From: Nocardioides islandensis
GTDB taxonomy: Bacteria > Actinomycetota > Actinomycetes > Propionibacteriales > Nocardioidaceae
Reading direction: 5' to 3'
Length of the DNA stretch: 64,000 nucleotides
Assembly (NCBI RefSeq): GCF_015352455.1
Contig: NZ_JADKPN010000005.1
Span: forward strand, 124,001-188,000
The notes below the pieces were generated by a model. It saw only the letters and a program-made list of their open reading frames with translations, had not been told where the DNA came from and ran no database searches. Made by a program: the position numbers and the translations under genes. Below, one piece after another: positions 61,221 to 64,000 of this stretch (position 1 is its first letter; each line of letters begins with the position of its first letter).

Positions 61221-61252
61221 ACAGGCGGGCACCCGGTCGGGTGCCCGCCTGT
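61221..61252 (-). terminator. Terminator of rplJ-rplL
   Basis: ACAGGCGGGCACCC (61221-61234) pairs perfectly with 61239-61252 across a 4-base loop: a 14-bp GC-rich stem 28 bases after the rplL stop. It separates the ribosomal protein genes from the downstream amidotransferase. Confidence 0.85.
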
Positions 61253-61279
61253 CGACGGTGTCGCTCTAGGAGCGAGGGG

Positions 61280-61675
61280 TCACTTGAGGGTGACGGTGGC
61301 GCCGGCGCCCTCGAGGGCCTCCTTGGCCTTCTCCGCTGCGTCCTTCGCCACGCCCTCGAGGACGGGCTTCGGAGCGGCCTCGACCAGGTCCTTGGCCTCC
61401 TTCAGGCCGAGGGAGGTCAGGGCGCGCACCTCCTTGATGACGTTGATCTTCTTGTCGCCCGCGGCCTCGAGGACCACGTCGAACGAGTCCTGCTCGGCGG
61501 CCTCCTCGCCCACGTTGCCGGGACCACCGGCAGCAGGGGCGGCGGCGGCGACGGCGACCGGGGCGGCCGCGGTCACGCCGAAGGTGTCCTCGAACTGCTT
61601 CACGAACTCGCTGAGCTCGATGAGCGTCATCTCCTTGAACGCGTCGAGGAGCTCGTCGGTGCTGAGCTTCGCCAT
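61280..61675 (-). CDS. rplL: 50S ribosomal protein L7/L12
   Basis: 131 residues: [34 protein letters not shown], an Ala/Pro/Gly hinge ([16 protein letters not shown]), and the C-terminal domain with [35 protein letters not shown] and [15 protein letters not shown]. Multimeric stalk protein that recruits translation factors. AAGGA precedes the ATG by 9 bases. Cotranscribed with rplJ 84 bases upstream. Confidence 0.97.
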   Translation of the reverse strand: MAKLSTDELLDAFKEMTLIELSEFVKQFEDTFGVTAAAPVAVAAAAPAAGGPGNVGEEAAEQDSFDVVLEAAGDKKINVIKEVRALTSLGLKEAKDLVEAAPKPVLEGVAKDAAEKAKEALEGAGATVTLK

Positions 61676-61759
61676 GGTGGCGTTTCCTTCCAATCGGTGG
61701 CCCGGCCGTGGTGCGCGGCCGGTCCGGGGTTTGTGTGGGTGGTGTGGTGACCGGAGCCG

Positions 61760-62428
61760 TCAGGCCTCGGTCGGCTGGTCCTCGGACTCGGTCGTCTCCT
61801 CGGCGGCGGCCGCCGAGTCGTCAGCGGCCTCCTCCTCGGAACCGACGTGAGCGTCCTCGGCAGCTGCGGGGGCCTCCTCGGCCTCCTCAGCGGCCGCAGC
61901 CAGGTCCTGCCCAGACTCAGCCCGCTTGGCCTCGAGCGCGCCGACAAGACGAGCGGCCTGGGCGATGGGAGCGTTGAGCAGGTAGACGGCCTGGCTGAGC
62001 GACGCGAGCATCGCGCCGGCCAGCTTGCCCAGGAGCACCTCGCGCGACTCGAGGTCGGCCAGCTGGGCGACCTCCTTCGCGTCGAGAGCCTTGCCGTCGA
62101 GGACGCCACCCTTGATCACGAGGGTGGGGTGCGCCTTGGCGAAGTCACGCAGACCCTTGGCCGCCTCGACCACGTCGCCGTTGATGAAGGCGATCGCGGT
62201 CGGGCCGGTGAGCAGGTCGTCGAAGCCGTCGATGCCCGCCTCGGTGGCGGCCAGCTTGGCCAGCGTGTTCTTGACCACGGCGTAGTCGGCGTTCCCACGC
62301 AGTGAACGACGCAGCTCCTGGAGCTGCTTCACGGTGAGACCGCGGTACTCGGTGAGGACGGCGCCCGAAGCCTCGTTGAACGACTCAACGATCTCCGCGA
62401 CAGCCGCAGCCTTCTCAGCCCGCGCCAT
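61760..62428 (-). CDS. rplJ: 50S ribosomal protein L10
   Basis: 222 residues, with a longer tail than usual. Core: [61 protein letters not shown], and [21 protein letters not shown] for L7/L12 binding. The last 50 residues are an acidic Ala/Glu-rich extension ([28 protein letters not shown]). Start ATG 62428. The L10-L7/L12 complex is expected to autoregulate through the leader just upstream. Confidence 0.96.
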   Translation of the reverse strand: MARAEKAAAVAEIVESFNEASGAVLTEYRGLTVKQLQELRRSLRGNADYAVVKNTLAKLAATEAGIDGFDDLLTGPTAIAFINGDVVEAAKGLRDFAKAHPTLVIKGGVLDGKALDAKEVAQLADLESREVLLGKLAGAMLASLSQAVYLLNAPIAQAARLVGALEAKRAESGQDLAAAAEEAEEAPAAAEDAHVGSEEEAADDSAAAAEETTESEDQPTEA

Positions 62429-62487
62429 GGATCTCCTTCCGGATGGGGAGACCGCTGCAGGTGGTGTTCCGGGCCCGACAACGACGA

Positions 62488-62640
62488 ACGCCCCGAGCGC
62501 AGGCTCAGGGCGTCAAGATGACCGGCGGACCGGACACTCATGCTCTGTCACCTGCGCGGGCCGCCCACTGCTGCGGGACCTTCGGACGAGCCGTCAGAAC
62601 GATCCTGAACAGCCTGCCGACCAGCGGTCTCTGGTTTCAG
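62488..62640 (-). ncRNA. L10 leader with terminator-like attenuator
   Basis: The minus strand from about 62640 has AGACCGCTGGTC, GAAGGTCC and GCGCAGGTGAC blocks seen in actinobacterial L10 leaders, then a hairpin ACGCCC..GAGC / GCTC.GGGCGT at 62488-62513. The conserved order suggests binding of L10(L7/L12)4 and feedback control. Recognition by eye; extent approximate. Confidence 0.65.
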
Positions 62641-62646
62641 CGGCCC

Positions 62647-62676
62647 ACAGTACGGGCCGACGCACGGCGCGGACAA
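62647..62676 (-). promoter_or_regulatory. Candidate rplJL promoter
   Basis: Minus strand: TTGTCC (62671-62676) and TACTGT (62647-62652) with an 18-base spacer, ending just before the presumed L10 leader. In the rest of the 364-base gap up to 62792 I see no further gene. Confidence 0.6.
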
Positions 62677-62792
62677 ATCGTGACGGTCGGGCCGTCAACG
62701 TCCTCCGAACGGATGATCCGCACGCTCCGACCGGACTAGTCAGATTTTACCGAACGGTCACGCCTGCGCCTGCGATCTGTTGCAATGGGACC

Positions 62793-63791
62793 GTGGACCC
62801 GAAACTGCATTCTCTTGCCACGATCTTGGATCGTGCTGATGCTCGGTTGAGGTCCCCGGACTCCTCGGTGCGGCTCTGGCCGACGGGGTTCCCACTCATC
62901 GACGACGTCCTTGGGGGTGGCCTTCGGGCCGGGGCGCTCAACCTGCTTGCCGGACCTCAGGGTCAGGGCAAGACGACCATGGCCCTGCAGATGGCGCGCA
63001 ACTCCGTGGCGTCCGGCAGGGCCGCCGTCTTCTTCTCGTTCGAGCTCGACGCCGAAGGGCTCCTGCAGCGCCTGATCGCGATGGAGTCCGGCCTCATCGG
63101 CGGCATCCACGCACCGGGCCTGACCCAGGTGCGGTCGGCGTTCGAAGGCAACGACGGCAAGCTGGGGGGCTTGCCCGAACGACTGTCCGGCACCGCCGGC
63201 ATCGAGGCGATCATGCGGATCCAGGGGTACGCCGACCGGCTGGTCGTGCACCGCTCCACCACGACCGCGACCGACATCCCGACGATGTCCGAGTGCATCA
63301 AGGAGGTCATCGGGGAGACCGGTCAGCCGCCGCTGATCATCGTCGACTACCTCCAGAAGGTGAAGTTCGACGACGCGAGGCTCTCCGACGAGGAGAGCAT
63401 CACCAAGATCACCGAGCAGCTGAAGGACCTCGCGATCGACTTCGAGGCCCCCGTGATGGCCGTCGCCGCCGCCGACAAGCAGGGCCTCGAGCCCGGCCAG
63501 CGGATGCGTGCCCGTCACCTGCGCGGCGGCACCGCGCTGGCTTACGAGCCCGACGTCGTGCTGATCATGAACACCAAGTCCGACGTGGTGGCCCGCAACC
63601 ACCTGCTCTTCGACGTCAACGGCCTGGACAAGTACCGCGAGTGGACCGTCATCACCGTGGAGAAGAACCGCCAGGGTCACGACGCGGTCGAGCTGGAGTT
63701 CCGCAAGCGGTTCCACCAGGGCCGGTTCGAGACCGAAGGCAAGATCGTGGCCGAGCAGCTGGTCGAGGAGCGCTTGTTCGCCGACAAGTGA
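62793..63791 (+). CDS. DnaB-helicase C-terminal-like (RecA-fold) ATPase
   Basis: 332 residues from GTG 62793. RecA-type core with Walker A AGPQGQGKTT (residues about 53-62), FFSFELDAEGLLQRLIAME, Walker B LIIVDYLQKVKF, and RGGTALAYEPDVVLIMN followed by VITVEKNRQGHDAVELEFRKRF, all as in the DnaB C-terminal domain. The DnaB N-terminal primase-interacting domain is missing, and the protein begins only about 30 residues before the core. Role unknown; could be a KaiC/RadA-like regulator or recombination ATPase. Confidence 0.75.
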   Translation: MDPKLHSLATILDRADARLRSPDSSVRLWPTGFPLIDDVLGGGLRAGALNLLAGPQGQGKTTMALQMARNSVASGRAAVFFSFELDAEGLLQRLIAMESGLIGGIHAPGLTQVRSAFEGNDGKLGGLPERLSGTAGIEAIMRIQGYADRLVVHRSTTTATDIPTMSECIKEVIGETGQPPLIIVDYLQKVKFDDARLSDEESITKITEQLKDLAIDFEAPVMAVAAADKQGLEPGQRMRARHLRGGTALAYEPDVVLIMNTKSDVVARNHLLFDVNGLDKYREWTVITVEKNRQGHDAVELEFRKRFHQGRFETEGKIVAEQLVEERLFADK

Positions 63792-63820
63792 CGGCGCGAC
63801 GACCGCCCTACCACCGACAT

Positions 63821-63852
63821 GACGCCCCGCCCGGACAATCGGGCGGGGCGTC
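63821..63852 (+). terminator. Terminator after the DnaB-like gene
   Basis: GACGCCCCGCCCG (63821-63833) and CGGGCGGGGCGTC (63840-63852) form a perfect 13-bp stem with a 6-base loop, 30 bases beyond the stop codon. Confidence 0.85.
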
Positions 63853-63962
63853 CGGTGTGTCTAGCCGGGTCGTGGTCCGTTCGGGCCATGCCAATGCTCC
63901 TTTCGGGCCAGATCCCGGCGTTCTGCCCGAGCGGATAGTTGAGGTTCGCTGGAATTGGACAC

Positions 63963-64000
63963 ATGGACCAGAAGCTCACCTCGCTCACCGCTGTGGTCGA
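63963..64000 (+). CDS. Start of an unidentified gene (3' truncated by window)
   Basis: ATG at 63963 opens MDQKLTSLTAVV and runs off the window. Too short to identify; the SD is weak (TGAGG about 18 bases upstream). Confidence 0.35.
   Translation, partial: MDQKLTSLTAVV

Overview
The window is high-GC DNA from an actinobacterium, most likely a Nocardioides-type member of the Nocardioidaceae. Evidence for this is the actinobacterial-type RpoB and RpoC, an IdeR-type iron regulator, a complete mce operon, MenJ-like menaquinone reductase, CitA, frequent GTG/TTG starts with 4-base overlaps, and a family of dispersed palindromic repeats built around TGGTCGAG and TCTCGA boxes. I saw no rRNA, tRNA, prophage, insertion sequence or CRISPR array.

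1-9,000: housekeeping and stress genes. These are a partial secreted beta-propeller protein, DUF2277, a sirtuin, IdeR divergent from a photolyase, a hotdog-like protein, a GH13 glucosidase, and a MarR-regulated drug-efflux MFS pump. The pump has an unusual 350-bp leader holding a 12-codon reading frame with a near-complete anti-16S Shine-Dalgarno and a nested, partly mutually exclusive stem-loop set.

9,263-24,400: a TetR-controlled heterodimeric ABC exporter, a large LAL-type LuxR regulator followed by a perfect 25-bp inverted repeat, pdxH, a double GNAT protein, citA, a tandem HD-GYP/LuxR protein, an alcohol dehydrogenase and a secreted choice-of-anchor protein.

24,338-40,710: GNAT, serC, then a compact topoisomerase IB / macro-domain / LigD-phosphoesterase-like operon, followed by a methyltransferase with a membrane beta-propeller, a tandem Nudix protein, an acyltransferase, a 13E12-type HNH protein, a cluster of two unrecognised genes with DUF6412 and an extra YidC, a menJ/acyltransferase/DinB operon and a DUF429 protein with repeat-derived N-terminal heptads.

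40,818-62,760: the transcription/translation locus, all on the minus strand. rplJ-rplL is driven by an L10-leader promoter. A CTP-synthase-like amidotransferase follows, then a full mce lipid-import operon (ATPase, two YrbE permeases, MceA-F, two Mce-associated proteins) lying between rplL and rpoB, a PsiE-like protein, rpoB and rpoC. The window ends with a stand-alone DnaB-C-terminal/RecA-like ATPase and the start of another gene.

The most unusual items are the efflux-pump leader, the TopIB-macro-phosphoesterase operon, the palindromic repeats that supply the ends of several proteins and sit between rpoB and rpoC, and the orphan YidC cluster.
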